Origin: Haloferacaceae archaeon
GTDB lineage: Archaea > Halobacteriota > Halobacteria > Halobacteriales > Haloferacaceae
Assembly (NCBI GenBank): GCA_018609965.1
Contig: JAHENP010000275.1
Location: 1-5,083 of the forward strand
DNA: 5,083 nucleotides
Direction: 5' to 3'
Under the pieces are notes generated by a model. That model was not told the origin of the DNA. It did no database searches and saw only the letters and a program-made list of their open reading frames with translations. How positions within the stretch are numbered: the stretch's first letter is position 1; each line of letters begins with the position of its first letter. The translations under genes were made by a program, and so were the position numbers. Shown one piece after another: positions 1-5,083 of this stretch.

Positions 1-474
1 ACGCTCCGGCCGTAGGACACCGACGAACAATGCCACACCGACGACTCCGCCCGGGACCTGCAACGGGTGTGAGACACCGCCGACTGTAGCGACGAGCATT
101 CCGCCGCCGAGTACGGCCGCAGCGGCGGCGACTCGAGGAGACGGGCGTGGCAGGACCACCAGTGACGCGTTAGCGAGTCCGTACACGACACACAGACTAC
201 CGAACGAGACCATTGCTACGGAACTCCCGGCAAACACCGCTACGGTCACCAGTCCGCCGCTGACAGCGGCAGTTCCGTCGCCGACATGACCGACGTAGCC
301 GAGGCGACGAAGAGCGGTTCCGCTCAGCAGTCCGAGTCCAGCCGCAACAGCGCCGAGGCCACGGAGTAGCGCCGCCACGTCCCCGATTCGTGCCGTCGCG
401 GCGAACAACGGAGCGACGTACACTACCCCTGCAAACGAGATACCGACGAGTTTGAGCCGTGCCCAATCGCTCAT
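1..474 (-). CDS. Polytopic membrane protein, N-terminal part (truncated by window edge)
   Basis: Reading leftwards from the ATG at 472-474, the frame stays open for 158 codons to base 1, so the C-terminus lies outside the window. I do not recognise the family. The translation begins MSDWARLKLVGISFAG and is dominated by Ala, Gly, Val and Leu. Hydrophobic stretches at about residues 8-28, 33-55, 68-90, 92-109, 115-134 and 138-155 suggest five or six membrane segments. Short Arg-containing loops lie between them (RRLGY at 56-60, PRPSPR at 109-114). I see no catalytic motif. The start is supported by a TATA-like element centred about 25 bases upstream, which would give a leaderless transcript. 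Third positions are less uniformly G/C than in the neighbouring thermosome and peptidase genes, as is common for poorly conserved membrane proteins. Transporter, sensor or enzyme roles cannot be separated on this fragment. Confidence 0.72.
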   Translation of the reverse strand, partial: MSDWARLKLVGISFAGVVYVAPLFAATARIGDVAALLRGLGAVAAGLGLLSGTALRRLGYVGHVGDGTAAVSGGLVTVAVFAGSSVAMVSFGSLCVVYGLANASLVVLPRPSPRVAAAAAVLGGGMLVATVGGVSHPLQVPGGVVGVALFVGVLRPER

Positions 475-478
475 CGTT

Positions 479-508
479 TACGGTTGTAATTTTCCAAATA
501 AAACCGTA
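479..508. repeat. Inverted repeat flanking the TATA box
   Basis: TACGGTT (479-485) and AACCGTA (502-508) are perfect 7-bp inverted arms separated by 16 bp. The right arm overlaps the TATA box by two bases and the left arm lies between the box and the start codon. This placement suits a repressor operator that would block TBP/TFB or RNA polymerase. The arms are visible in the sequence; a regulatory function is inference and chance cannot be excluded. Confidence 0.35.
494..503 (-). promoter_or_regulatory. TATA box of the membrane protein gene
   Basis: On the minus strand this reads TTTTATTTGG, an AT-rich island in GC-rich DNA. Its centre is about 25 bases upstream of the ATG at 474, the usual archaeal TATA-to-start-site distance. 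Transcription would therefore begin at or next to the start codon, giving a leaderless mRNA. No Shine-Dalgarno sequence precedes the ATG, in agreement. Confidence 0.6.
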
Positions 509-631
509 CCGATTGCGTTGCCGACAGTCCGTATGCGGGGCTCAGTCGGCGTCCGCCTCCTCGCGAACGACGAAGCTCCCGACGGTAAATCAGGATATCT
601 GCTGGGGAGCCCGCCCCCGACGTGAACCGTA

Positions 632-659
632 GGCCCCCTCCGCTCGAAGGAGAATGGCC
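632..659 (-). terminator. Imperfect hairpin downstream of the thermosome gene
   Basis: On the minus strand, about 11 bases past the thermosome stop codon, GGCC and CTCC arms can pair with GGAG and GGCC arms. The two 4-bp helices are separated by an internal bulge and capped by a 7-base loop. No T-run follows, whereas archaeal intrinsic termination normally depends on T-runs, so this may only be an mRNA 3' end structure. Confidence 0.18.
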
Positions 660-670
660 GGCGGTCTCGT

Positions 671-2254
671 CTACTCGGCGGAGATCACGTCGTCGATGCG
701 TGCGAGCATCGTCGCGGACTCCGTCGCCGACTGGATCGCCTCCTGCTTCACCGACGCCGGATCGACGACACCCTCGCCGACCGGGTCGACGATGGCCGTC
801 TCCTCACCGTTCTGGACGAGACCAGCGCGGCCGTCCTCGTTGGCGGCCCGCAGGTCGACCAGCGCGTCGATCGGGTCCTGACCGGCGTTTTGTGCCAGCG
901 TGCGCGGGACCACGTCGAGTGCGTCTGCGAACGCCTCGACGGCCAGTTGTTCGCGCCCCTCGACGGAGGCAGCCTCCTCGCGGAGCGCGGCGGCGACGTG
1001 CAGCTCGGTCGCACCCGCACCGGGGACGACTTCGCCCGTGTCTGCGGCCTCCGTGGCGGCGTCGACGCCGTCACGGATCGCACGCTCCAGTTCGTCGGTG
1101 ACGTGGCCCGTCCCGCCGCGGACGAACAGGGTCACTGTCTCCGTGTCGCCGCCACCCTCGACGAACACCAAGTCGTCGTCGAACGTCTCGACGCGGACAG
1201 ACTCGGCGCTCCCGAAGTCGTCGGCCTCGAAGTCGTCGAGATCACCGATCTGTGCGGCGCCGGTCGCCTTCGCGACCGAACTCGCGGTGTCGGAGTCGAC
1301 GGAGTCGAACACCAACACGCCGTCCTGGGTCAGCGCCGCCGACACCTGGTCGTTCACGTCGCCCGTGACGAACAGGGCGTCGATATCCAGATCCAGTACG
1401 GTCTGGGTGAACGCTTCGAGCCGTTCACGTTCGGCAGCCAACGCCTCGTCCAACTGGTCCCGGGAGGACACCTGCCACTCGGCGTCCACGTCCGGCTCCG
1501 CCTGATCGAGATCGGCGTCGAGCACACCGACGGAGGCGTCCGACAGATCCGACGGCGCACCCTCGCGTGCCGGCGACTCTTCGGCGATCACACCCTCGAC
1601 AAGCTCCGTCGCGCCGGCGGAGCTGCCGGGTTGGGTCGTGATCGAGATGGCGTCACGGTCGACGCCCGCGTCCGTCTCGACGCGCCGGACGGCGGTGACG
1701 ATGTCACCGGCCAACGACTCCGGCGTCACGCCGCCGGTGCCCTTGCCGGTCATCGCGGTCGTGACGATCTCGGTGAGCGTCTCCTCGTCGATCTCGCCGT
1801 CGACGACCGCCTCGTCGACCGCTTCCAACGCCGCTCGCTCGGCCTTCTTGTACCCCTGTACGACCGTCGTCGGGTGGATCTCGTCTTCGAGCAGTCGCTC
1901 GAACTCCGACAGCAGCTCGCCGGCGAGTGTGACGGCGGTCGTGGTGCCGTCACCGACATCGTCCGCCTGCGACTCGGCGACCTCAACCAACATCTCGGCG
2001 GCCGGGTGGTCGATATCCATCTCGTCGAGGATCGTCGCGCCGTCGTTCGTGATGACGACATCACCGGAGTCCGAGACGAGCATCTTGTCCATCCCGCGTG
2101 GACCGAGTGTCGTCCGAACGGACTCGGCGACCGCCTTGCCAGCCTCGATGTTGGCCGACTGTGCGTCCTCGCCGGAGGTCCGCTCGGCGTCCTCCGACAT
2201 GATGAACAACGGCTGTGCTCCGCCACGGCGTCGCTGCGCGCCTTCGGATGACAT
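671..2254 (-). CDS. Thermosome (group II chaperonin) subunit, probably Cct3-type
   Basis: Encodes a 527-residue subunit of the cytosolic ATP-dependent double-ring chaperonin that folds proteins and counters heat and salt stress. The equatorial ATP-site motifs are intact: [12 protein letters not shown] (residues 48-59), NDGATIL (70-76), GDGTTT (101-106, with Asp102), and the conserved Asp395 in [18 protein letters not shown] (411-418) takes the place of the usual GGGATE-type nucleotide motif. [15 protein letters not shown] (377-391) and [19 protein letters not shown] (440-458) are typical of the family. The apical domain (about 210-370) is divergent: [15 protein letters not shown] at 221-235 stands where most archaeal subunits have a VDKE...HPGMP-like segment. 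The protein ends at IDDVISAE without the Gly/Met-rich tail of haloarchaeal Cct1 and Cct2. Both traits and the length fit the shorter third paralogue of Haloferax (Cct3); this subtype is from memory and less certain than the family. The ATG at 2254 is preferred because a TATA box lies about 31 bases upstream; Met19 is internal. Confidence 0.95.
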   Translation of the reverse strand: MSSEGAQRRRGGAQPLFIMSEDAERTSGEDAQSANIEAGKAVAESVRTTLGPRGMDKMLVSDSGDVVITNDGATILDEMDIDHPAAEMLVEVAESQADDVGDGTTTAVTLAGELLSEFERLLEDEIHPTTVVQGYKKAERAALEAVDEAVVDGEIDEETLTEIVTTAMTGKGTGGVTPESLAGDIVTAVRRVETDAGVDRDAISITTQPGSSAGATELVEGVIAEESPAREGAPSDLSDASVGVLDADLDQAEPDVDAEWQVSSRDQLDEALAAERERLEAFTQTVLDLDIDALFVTGDVNDQVSAALTQDGVLVFDSVDSDTASSVAKATGAAQIGDLDDFEADDFGSAESVRVETFDDDLVFVEGGGDTETVTLFVRGGTGHVTDELERAIRDGVDAATEAADTGEVVPGAGATELHVAAALREEAASVEGREQLAVEAFADALDVVPRTLAQNAGQDPIDALVDLRAANEDGRAGLVQNGEETAIVDPVGEGVVDPASVKQEAIQSATESATMLARIDDVISAE

Positions 2255-2262
2255 GTTCAGTT

Positions 2263-2277
2263 CGAAATGTGGTTTCG
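2263..2277. repeat. Short inverted repeat between thermosome TATA box and start codon
   Basis: CGAAA (2263-2267) and TTTCG (2273-2277) form a perfect 5-bp dyad with a 5-bp spacer. It lies just downstream of the TATA box and overlaps or adjoins the expected transcription start. It could be an operator for a stress-responsive repressor. Arms this short occur often by chance, so confidence is low. Confidence 0.28.
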
Positions 2278-2280
2278 GTT

Positions 2281-2290
2281 CTATATAAAC
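2281..2290 (-). promoter_or_regulatory. TATA box of the thermosome gene
   Basis: The minus strand reads GTTTATATAG, a close match to the archaeal TATA consensus. Its centre is about 31 bases from the ATG at 2254, so transcription should start around 2258-2260 with a 5' leader of only a few bases. In Haloferax the heat inducibility of a chaperonin promoter has been mapped to elements around the TATA box, so this is where such control would be expected here. Confidence 0.75.
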
Positions 2291-2357
2291 CTTGCGTCAA
2301 GCGGCGAGAGATCGGCTCGCGGCGGGCGATTGCAGGTGTGTTGACTTCTCACATGCC

Positions 2358-2387
2358 GGTATTTTAATACCCCGAGCCGGCCGGGGT
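2358..2387. repeat. Two overlapping dyads at the peptidase promoter
   Basis: GGTATT and AATACC (2358-2363 and 2366-2371) form a perfect 14-bp palindrome with a TT centre that contains the TATA box itself. It overlaps a second perfect inverted repeat, ACCCCG (2369-2374) and CGGGGT (2382-2387), separated by 7 bp that contain the palindrome GCCGGC. Together they cover the core promoter up to about the expected start site near 2391. A repressor site is plausible; the second dyad could instead lie at the very 5' end of the mRNA if transcription starts earlier. Confidence 0.4.
2361..2369 (+). promoter_or_regulatory. TATA box of the M28 peptidase gene
   Basis: ATTTTAATA is the only strongly AT-rich element upstream of the GTG start at 2434. 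It predicts initiation near 2391 and a leader of about 40 bases. The leader has only a weak Shine-Dalgarno-like AGGT at 2423-2426. Because the surrounding element is palindromic, its polarity is not obvious from the sequence; the downstream gene sets the assignment. Confidence 0.5.
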
Positions 2388-2433
2388 CGCCGGCAGCCAA
2401 CCACTCTTCAGTCGGCCGATGTAGGTCACACGC

Positions 2434-3789
2434 GTGTTCGAGACTGAGCCAGCGCTCCCCGAGTCGGTGATCGGGGACGCGTACACCAGTTCGTTCGGGT
2501 GGGAGACACTGACACGGCTCGTCGACGTGGGCGACCGGATGGCCGGGCAGGCGGGTGAGCGCCGCGGTGCGGAGGTGGTCCGCGACGCCTTCGAGCGCGC
2601 GGGTGCCCGTGACCCGCGGATCGAGTCGTTCGAGATTCCGGGGTGGTGGCGCGGCGAGTCGTCGCTCACGGTCCACTCCCCCCACGAACGGGCGCACACG
2701 GGCCAACAGGACGTGCTCACGCTTCCGGGGTCGCCCGCGGGCGAGGCCACGGGTCGGATCGTCGACGTCGGGCCGGGCGGCTACGACGACTTCGACGCCG
2801 CCGAGGACCTGTCGGGCGCGATCGTGCTCGCCTCCTCGCGGACGCCCGAGGCCGCCGATCGCTGGATTCACCGGATGGAGAAGTACGTCTCCGCGGTCGA
2901 GGCGGGCGCGGCGGCGTTCGTCTTCCGCAACCACGTCGACGGCGCGGTGCCGCCGACCGGCGAGGTGGGCTACCACGAACGCCCCGGCCCGATTCCGGCG
3001 GTGGGCGTCTCCAGCGAGGTCGGTGCGCGGCTGGCGCGGTACGCCGACCGCAGGAGCGAGGTGACTGTCGACGTCGACTGTCGGTCGGAGCCGACAGACT
3101 CGCGCAACGTCGTCGCGGATGTCGGCCCCGAGACGGAGGAGACCGTCTTCCTCACCGCACACGTCGACGCCCACGACATCGCCGACGGCGCGAACGACAA
3201 CGGGGCCGGCTCCGCGCTCGTCGCCGAGGTGGGCCGGTTGCTCGCTCGCGACGCCGTGGATCTCGACACGCGCGTGCGACTGATCACCTTCGGCGCCGAG
3301 GAGGTCGGGCTGTGGGGCGCGTACCACGCGGTCGACAGCCACGATCTCGACACGATCCGCGCCGTCGTCAATCTCGACGGGGCCTGTTCGTCGCGGAACC
3401 TCTGGGTCGGTTCCAACGGCTTCGACGCGCTCACAGACCTGTTCGAGTCGGTGACGGACGATCTCGACGCCTCACTGTCGACGGACGACACGATCTCACC
3501 CCACGGCGACCAGTGGGCGTTCGTCCAAGAGGGCGTGCCCGCGGCGATGGTGGCGACCCAGTCGGAGTCCTCCGGCCGGGGCTGGGGCCACACCCACGCC
3601 GACACGCTCGACAAGCTCGACTCGCGTGATCTCCGGGCGGTGGCGGTGCAGGTTGCGGAAGCCGTCGTCCGGCTGGCGAACGGCGTCGTCGAGCCCGAGT
3701 CACAGTCGCGGGCCGCGATCCGCGACCGGATCGACGAGGGGTATGTGCAGGAGCTGAAGCAGGGTGGGCGGTGGCCGTACGCGGAGTAG
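2434..3789 (+). CDS. M28-family zinc metallopeptidase with PA domain
   Basis: Encodes 451 residues of a co-catalytic zinc exopeptidase, probably an aminopeptidase that trims peptides. The order is an N-terminal helical segment, a protease-associated (PA) domain at about residues 100-210, then the M28 catalytic core. Expected metal ligands and catalytic residues are all visible: His243 and Asp245 in TAHVDAHD, bridging Asp255 in GANDNGAG, Glu289-Glu290 in FGAEEVGLWGA (general base and ligand), Asp315 in NLDGA, and His386 in GWGHTHADTLDKLD. There is no signal peptide, twin-arginine motif, lipobox or membrane segment, so the enzyme should be cytosolic, whereas many PA-containing M28 enzymes are secreted. 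The GTG at 2434 is the first possible start after the in-frame TAG at 2422; the next in-frame candidates (GTG 2467, ATG 2539) would shorten the N-terminus, and the ATG would cut into the conserved segment beginning TLTRLVDVGDRMAG. It is divergent from the thermosome gene. Substrate specificity cannot be read from sequence. Confidence 0.93.
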   Translation: MFETEPALPESVIGDAYTSSFGWETLTRLVDVGDRMAGQAGERRGAEVVRDAFERAGARDPRIESFEIPGWWRGESSLTVHSPHERAHTGQQDVLTLPGSPAGEATGRIVDVGPGGYDDFDAAEDLSGAIVLASSRTPEAADRWIHRMEKYVSAVEAGAAAFVFRNHVDGAVPPTGEVGYHERPGPIPAVGVSSEVGARLARYADRRSEVTVDVDCRSEPTDSRNVVADVGPETEETVFLTAHVDAHDIADGANDNGAGSALVAEVGRLLARDAVDLDTRVRLITFGAEEVGLWGAYHAVDSHDLDTIRAVVNLDGACSSRNLWVGSNGFDALTDLFESVTDDLDASLSTDDTISPHGDQWAFVQEGVPAAMVATQSESSGRGWGHTHADTLDKLDSRDLRAVAVQVAEAVVRLANGVVEPESQSRAAIRDRIDEGYVQELKQGGRWPYAE

Positions 3790-3842
3790 GCGGTAACAGT
3801 CTCACACCGGTTGTTCGCGGGGTTCGTCTCCGAGGTCGTTTC

Positions 3843-4361
3843 TCACCCGCCAGATTCGACGAGCGGTCGCAACGCCTGCAACACGATCGACGCCTCCAGC
3901 GGGGACACGTCCATCGCACGCGCGACGAGGCGGTGATTCGTCTCGCCGGCGACGTACTCGCGGGTGTGATCCAGCGCGGTCGCCAGCCCGTCGACCCCGT
4001 GGCGCTCCCGGAACGTCGCAAGGTCGTCGTCGGTCGCCGAGCGGGCGACGGCCGCGACGAGCGTCGCGTCGACTGTCTGTTGCTCGTCGTGACTGCCGAC
4101 CACGAGGTCGATCGGCTCGGCCTCGTACCGCTCTGGACGGCTGCCGTTACCGCTCGCGAAACCCGCCTCACGGAGTGTCTCCACGTCGTCGTAGACGGTC
4201 CGCTCCGGCAGTTCCAACGCCGCGGTCGTCTCCGCGACGGTCACCGGCCCAGCATCGTGGAGGTGGGTGTACACTCGGGCGAGCCGTGGCTGGCGGACGA
4301 GCCGCGCTACCGACAACGTGTCGCCCAACGGCGTCGCGCGGTCGTCTGCTGTCTTCGACAT
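3843..4361 (-). CDS. Haloarchaeal winged helix-turn-helix regulator
   Basis: Encodes 172 residues with an N-terminal DNA-binding domain. Helices span about residues 24-67 (ARVYTHLHDAGPVTVAETTA, then ALELPERTVYDDVETLREAG), with the recognition helix around PERTVYDDVETL. A wing at about 68-80 (FASGNGSRPERYE) follows. The C-terminal half is helical (FRERHGVDGLATALDHTREY, HRLVARAMDVSPLEASIVLQ) and ends in ALRPLVESGG. This pattern resembles a family of haloarchaeal ArsR/TrmB-like wHTH proteins of 170-190 residues with no defined ligand; I know no specific target. The ATG at 4361 is preferred. A TTG at 4388 in the same frame would add nine residues that no domain needs. A weak TATA-like TTTGCAA lies about 25 bases upstream of the ATG. 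The gene converges on the peptidase gene with a 53-base gap. Palindromes immediately upstream suggest autoregulation. Confidence 0.82.
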   Translation of the reverse strand: MSKTADDRATPLGDTLSVARLVRQPRLARVYTHLHDAGPVTVAETTAALELPERTVYDDVETLREAGFASGNGSRPERYEAEPIDLVVGSHDEQQTVDATLVAAVARSATDDDLATFRERHGVDGLATALDHTREYVAGETNHRLVARAMDVSPLEASIVLQALRPLVESGG

Positions 4362-4402
4362 CAATCGCAAATCGTCTGCGAGTTGCAAAGAGTGTTGTGA
4401 CG

Positions 4403-4474
4403 CTGGCGGTCGCCAGACGGCAAAGTTGCCAGACGCGTCTTGCTATTCTCGTCCAAAATCACCAGACGCATCTT
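4403..4474. repeat. Cluster of three palindromes with CCAGACG direct repeats
   Basis: Three perfect dyads lie nearly end to end: CTGGCG-GT-CGCCAG (4403-4416), GGCAA-AG-TTGCC (4419-4430) and AGACGCGTCT (4431-4440). Superimposed on them, CCAGACG occurs directly at 4413, 4429 and 4462. The last two copies extend to CCAGACGC(G/A)TCTT, matching at 12 of 13 bases with a 33-bp period. The cluster lies 42 to 113 bases upstream of the regulator's ATG and is a good candidate for its own operator, though it could equally be a mobile-element scar. Confidence 0.5.
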
Positions 4475-4509
4475 CAGACTTTCGCACAACCAGCAATCGT
4501 TTCCTCTAA

Positions 4510-4629
4510 CCGGGAGAGATTCTCCTGCAAAACGCCGCGTTCGGTCTGGCAGTCAACAACGCCGGCGTCCTGCAGACCGACAACCAGATCGTACACATTC
4601 CGGCGTGGCTGTTCTGCTCGATCTGTTGA
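4510..4629 (+). pseudogene. Coding-like C-terminal fragment without a start codon
   Basis: After the in-frame TAA at 4507-4509, 39 sense codons run to a TGA at 4627-4629 with no ATG, GTG or TTG in frame. The translation includes ILLQNAAFGLAVNNAG and later QIVHIPAWLFCSIC. It is a plausible hydrophobic protein end with mostly G/C third positions. I cannot name a family. The opposite strand also reads open here but uses AGA and AGG codons, which haloarchaeal genes tend to avoid, so the plus strand is favoured. It may be the remnant of a decayed gene or mobile element, or a chance open stretch. Confidence 0.3.
4511..4527 (+). other. Small stem-loop at the left edge of the orphan fragment
   Basis: CGGGAGA (4511-4517) can pair with TCTCCTG (4521-4527) across a GAT loop, giving seven base pairs including one G-U. 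It coincides with the left end of the coding-like fragment. It could mark an element boundary or be an RNA hairpin; no T-run follows it. Confidence 0.25.
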
Positions 4630-4676
4630 GCCACGACGACCCCCGGAACCCGGAACACGCGGCCGCCTGCCGTGCC

Positions 4677-4682
4677 CTTTTG
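4677..4682 (+). promoter_or_regulatory. TATA-like element of the gamma-glutamyltransferase gene
   Basis: CTTTTG is the only AT-rich patch in the GC-rich 75 bases before the gene and is centred 26 bases upstream of the ATG at 4706. The spacing predicts a leaderless transcript. It is a weak match to the TATA consensus. If a longer transcript exists, GAGAGGT directly before the ATG is too close to act as a normal ribosome binding site. Confidence 0.42.
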
Positions 4683-4705
4683 CCGCCGACCCGCCACCGA
4701 GAGGT

Positions 4706-5083
4706 ATGGAGCCAGACCCGGACAGATTCGAGTCGCGCCGGTCAACCGTCTACGGCCAACGAGGTGTCGTCGCCACGAGCCAGCCGTTGGCGGCTCAGGC
4801 CGGCCTGTCGACGATGGAAGACGGCGGCAACGCCTTCGACGCGGCCGTCGCCACCGCCGCGGCGTTGAACGTCGTCGAACCCACCTCGACGGGGCTCGGC
4901 GGTGACGTGTTCGCGTTGTACCGCACCGCCGACGGGGAGGTCGGCGCGATGCGGTCGTGTGGTCACGCGCCCGCAGAGGCGACCGTCGACAACGTCCGGC
5001 AGGCGGTCGCAGACGACCCCGAGACGGACGCCGACGAGCCGAGCGAGGCGACGATGCCCGATGTTGGCCCACACACCGTGACG
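4706..5083 (+). CDS. Gamma-glutamyltransferase family protein, N-terminal part (truncated by window edge)
   Basis: The ATG at 4706 opens a frame of 126 codons to the right edge. It encodes the start of the large subunit of an Ntn-hydrolase that transfers or hydrolyses gamma-glutamyl groups and matures by self-cleavage. The hallmark N-terminal pattern is clear: RGVVATSQPLAAQAGL (19-34), then DGGNAFDAAVATAAALNVVE (39-58), then PTSTGLGGDVFALYR (59-73). GAMRSCGHAPAEAT (80-93) is the next family segment; His87 sits just before Ala-Pro, where many relatives carry Arg or Gly. An acidic insert-like stretch (DDPETDADEPSE, 103-114) precedes GPHTVT, where the family usually continues into a VPG motif. 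The catalytic Thr lies beyond the window. There is no signal peptide, so it is probably cytosolic. Haloarchaea use gamma-glutamylcysteine as a main thiol, a possible substrate, but acylase-type relatives share this N-terminus. Confidence 0.9.
   Translation, partial: MEPDPDRFESRRSTVYGQRGVVATSQPLAAQAGLSTMEDGGNAFDAAVATAAALNVVEPTSTGLGGDVFALYRTADGEVGAMRSCGHAPAEATVDNVRQAVADDPETDADEPSEATMPDVGPHTVT

Larger units (their letters stand above)
4362..4705. other. Non-genic stretch between regulator and gamma-glutamyltransferase genes
   Basis: These 344 bases hold no complete gene that I can support. The left part (4362-4475) is the upstream region of the minus-strand regulator and carries the palindromes and CCAGACG repeats. 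The middle (4476-4509) is comparatively AT-rich and otherwise featureless. The right part holds a coding-like fragment without a start codon (4510-4629), followed by about 75 bases with the promoter of the plus-strand gene. The mixture of composition suggests old insertion or gene decay, but no insertion-sequence ends or target duplications are visible. Confidence 0.6.

Noticed and set aside
197..466. Minus-strand 89-residue open frame
   Set aside because: It overlaps the membrane protein in another frame and is Arg-rich and low in complexity. The frame starting at 474 has hydrophobic segments and a promoter at the right spacing.
533..625. Plus-strand 30-codon frame starting at an ATG
   Set aside because: It has no promoter or ribosome binding site, its Pro-rich end is not protein-like, and it lies antisense to another coding-like stretch.
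622..1101. Plus-strand open frame of 159 residues and others antisense to the thermosome gene, including a 453-residue frame at 890-2251
   Set aside because: They are antisense shadows created by GC-rich codon bias. The translations are low-complexity and Arg-rich or lack recognisable motifs, while the minus strand encodes a clear chaperonin.
2304..2320. GCGAG-N7-CTCGC dyad in the divergent intergenic region
   Set aside because: A 5-bp GC-only arm pair is expected by chance in DNA of this composition, and it is not placed at either core promoter.
2281..3342. Minus-strand open frame of 353 residues
   Set aside because: It lies antisense to the M28 peptidase, whose active-site motifs are all in place, and it has no family pattern.
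3790..3842. Bidirectional terminator between the convergent peptidase and regulator genes
   Set aside because: Only a 4-bp CGGT/ACCG pairing is present and neither strand has a convincing T-run.
4413..4474. CRISPR-like repeats
   Set aside because: The direct repeats are only 7-13 bp, irregularly spaced at 16 and 33 bp, and there are just three copies with no unique spacers of constant length.
4605..4704. Plus-strand reading VAVLLDLLSHDDPRN from a GTG at 4605, just before the gamma-glutamyltransferase gene
   Set aside because: It looks somewhat protein-like, but it overlaps the orphan fragment in another frame and runs on as a low-complexity shadow inside the real gene. It has no ribosome binding site or promoter of its own.
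4506..5072. Minus-strand 188-residue open frame
   Set aside because: Most of it is antisense to the gamma-glutamyltransferase start and is Arg/Pro-rich. Its last part overlaps the orphan fragment but uses AGA and AGG codons.

Overview
The window looks like chromosomal DNA from a haloarchaeon (class Halobacteria). It is GC-rich with strongly GC-biased third codon positions. Its proteins are rich in Asp and Glu. It encodes an archaeal group II chaperonin (thermosome), and its promoters are archaeal TATA-box promoters placed about 25-30 bases from the start codon, as expected for leaderless or nearly leaderless haloarchaeal transcripts. I cannot name the genus from sequence alone.

Layout, left to right. 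(1) Positions 1-474, minus strand: the N-terminal 158 residues of a polytopic membrane protein that runs off the left edge, with a TATA box inside a 7-bp inverted repeat. (2) 475-670: a short intergenic stretch holding that promoter, a coding-like 15-codon remnant without a start, and an imperfect hairpin just past the thermosome stop codon. (3) 671-2254, minus: a complete thermosome subunit of 527 residues, divergent in the apical domain and lacking the Gly/Met-rich C-terminal tail, so probably the Cct3-type paralogue. (4) 2255-2433: a divergent promoter region with one TATA box for each flanking gene and small inverted repeats beside both. (5) 2434-3789, plus: a complete M28-family metallopeptidase with a PA domain and all expected zinc ligands, starting at GTG. 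(6) 3843-4361, minus: a winged-helix DNA-binding regulator, convergent with the peptidase. (7) 4362-4705: a 344-base non-genic stretch. It holds a cluster of three adjacent perfect palindromes and repeated CCAGACG motifs just upstream of the regulator, then a coding-like fragment without a start codon, then a TATA-like element. (8) 4706-5083, plus: the N-terminal 126 residues of a gamma-glutamyltransferase family protein, cut by the right edge.

The thermosome subunit (protein folding) and the M28 peptidase (peptide degradation, predicted intracellular) are transcribed divergently from about 180 bp, so both are plausible parts of cytosolic protein quality control; that link is inference. The wHTH gene may regulate itself through the palindrome cluster. 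I see no rRNA, tRNA, CRISPR array or intact mobile element. I found no clear new system; the most unexplained parts are the palindrome cluster at 4403-4474 and the orphan coding-like fragment at 4510-4629.
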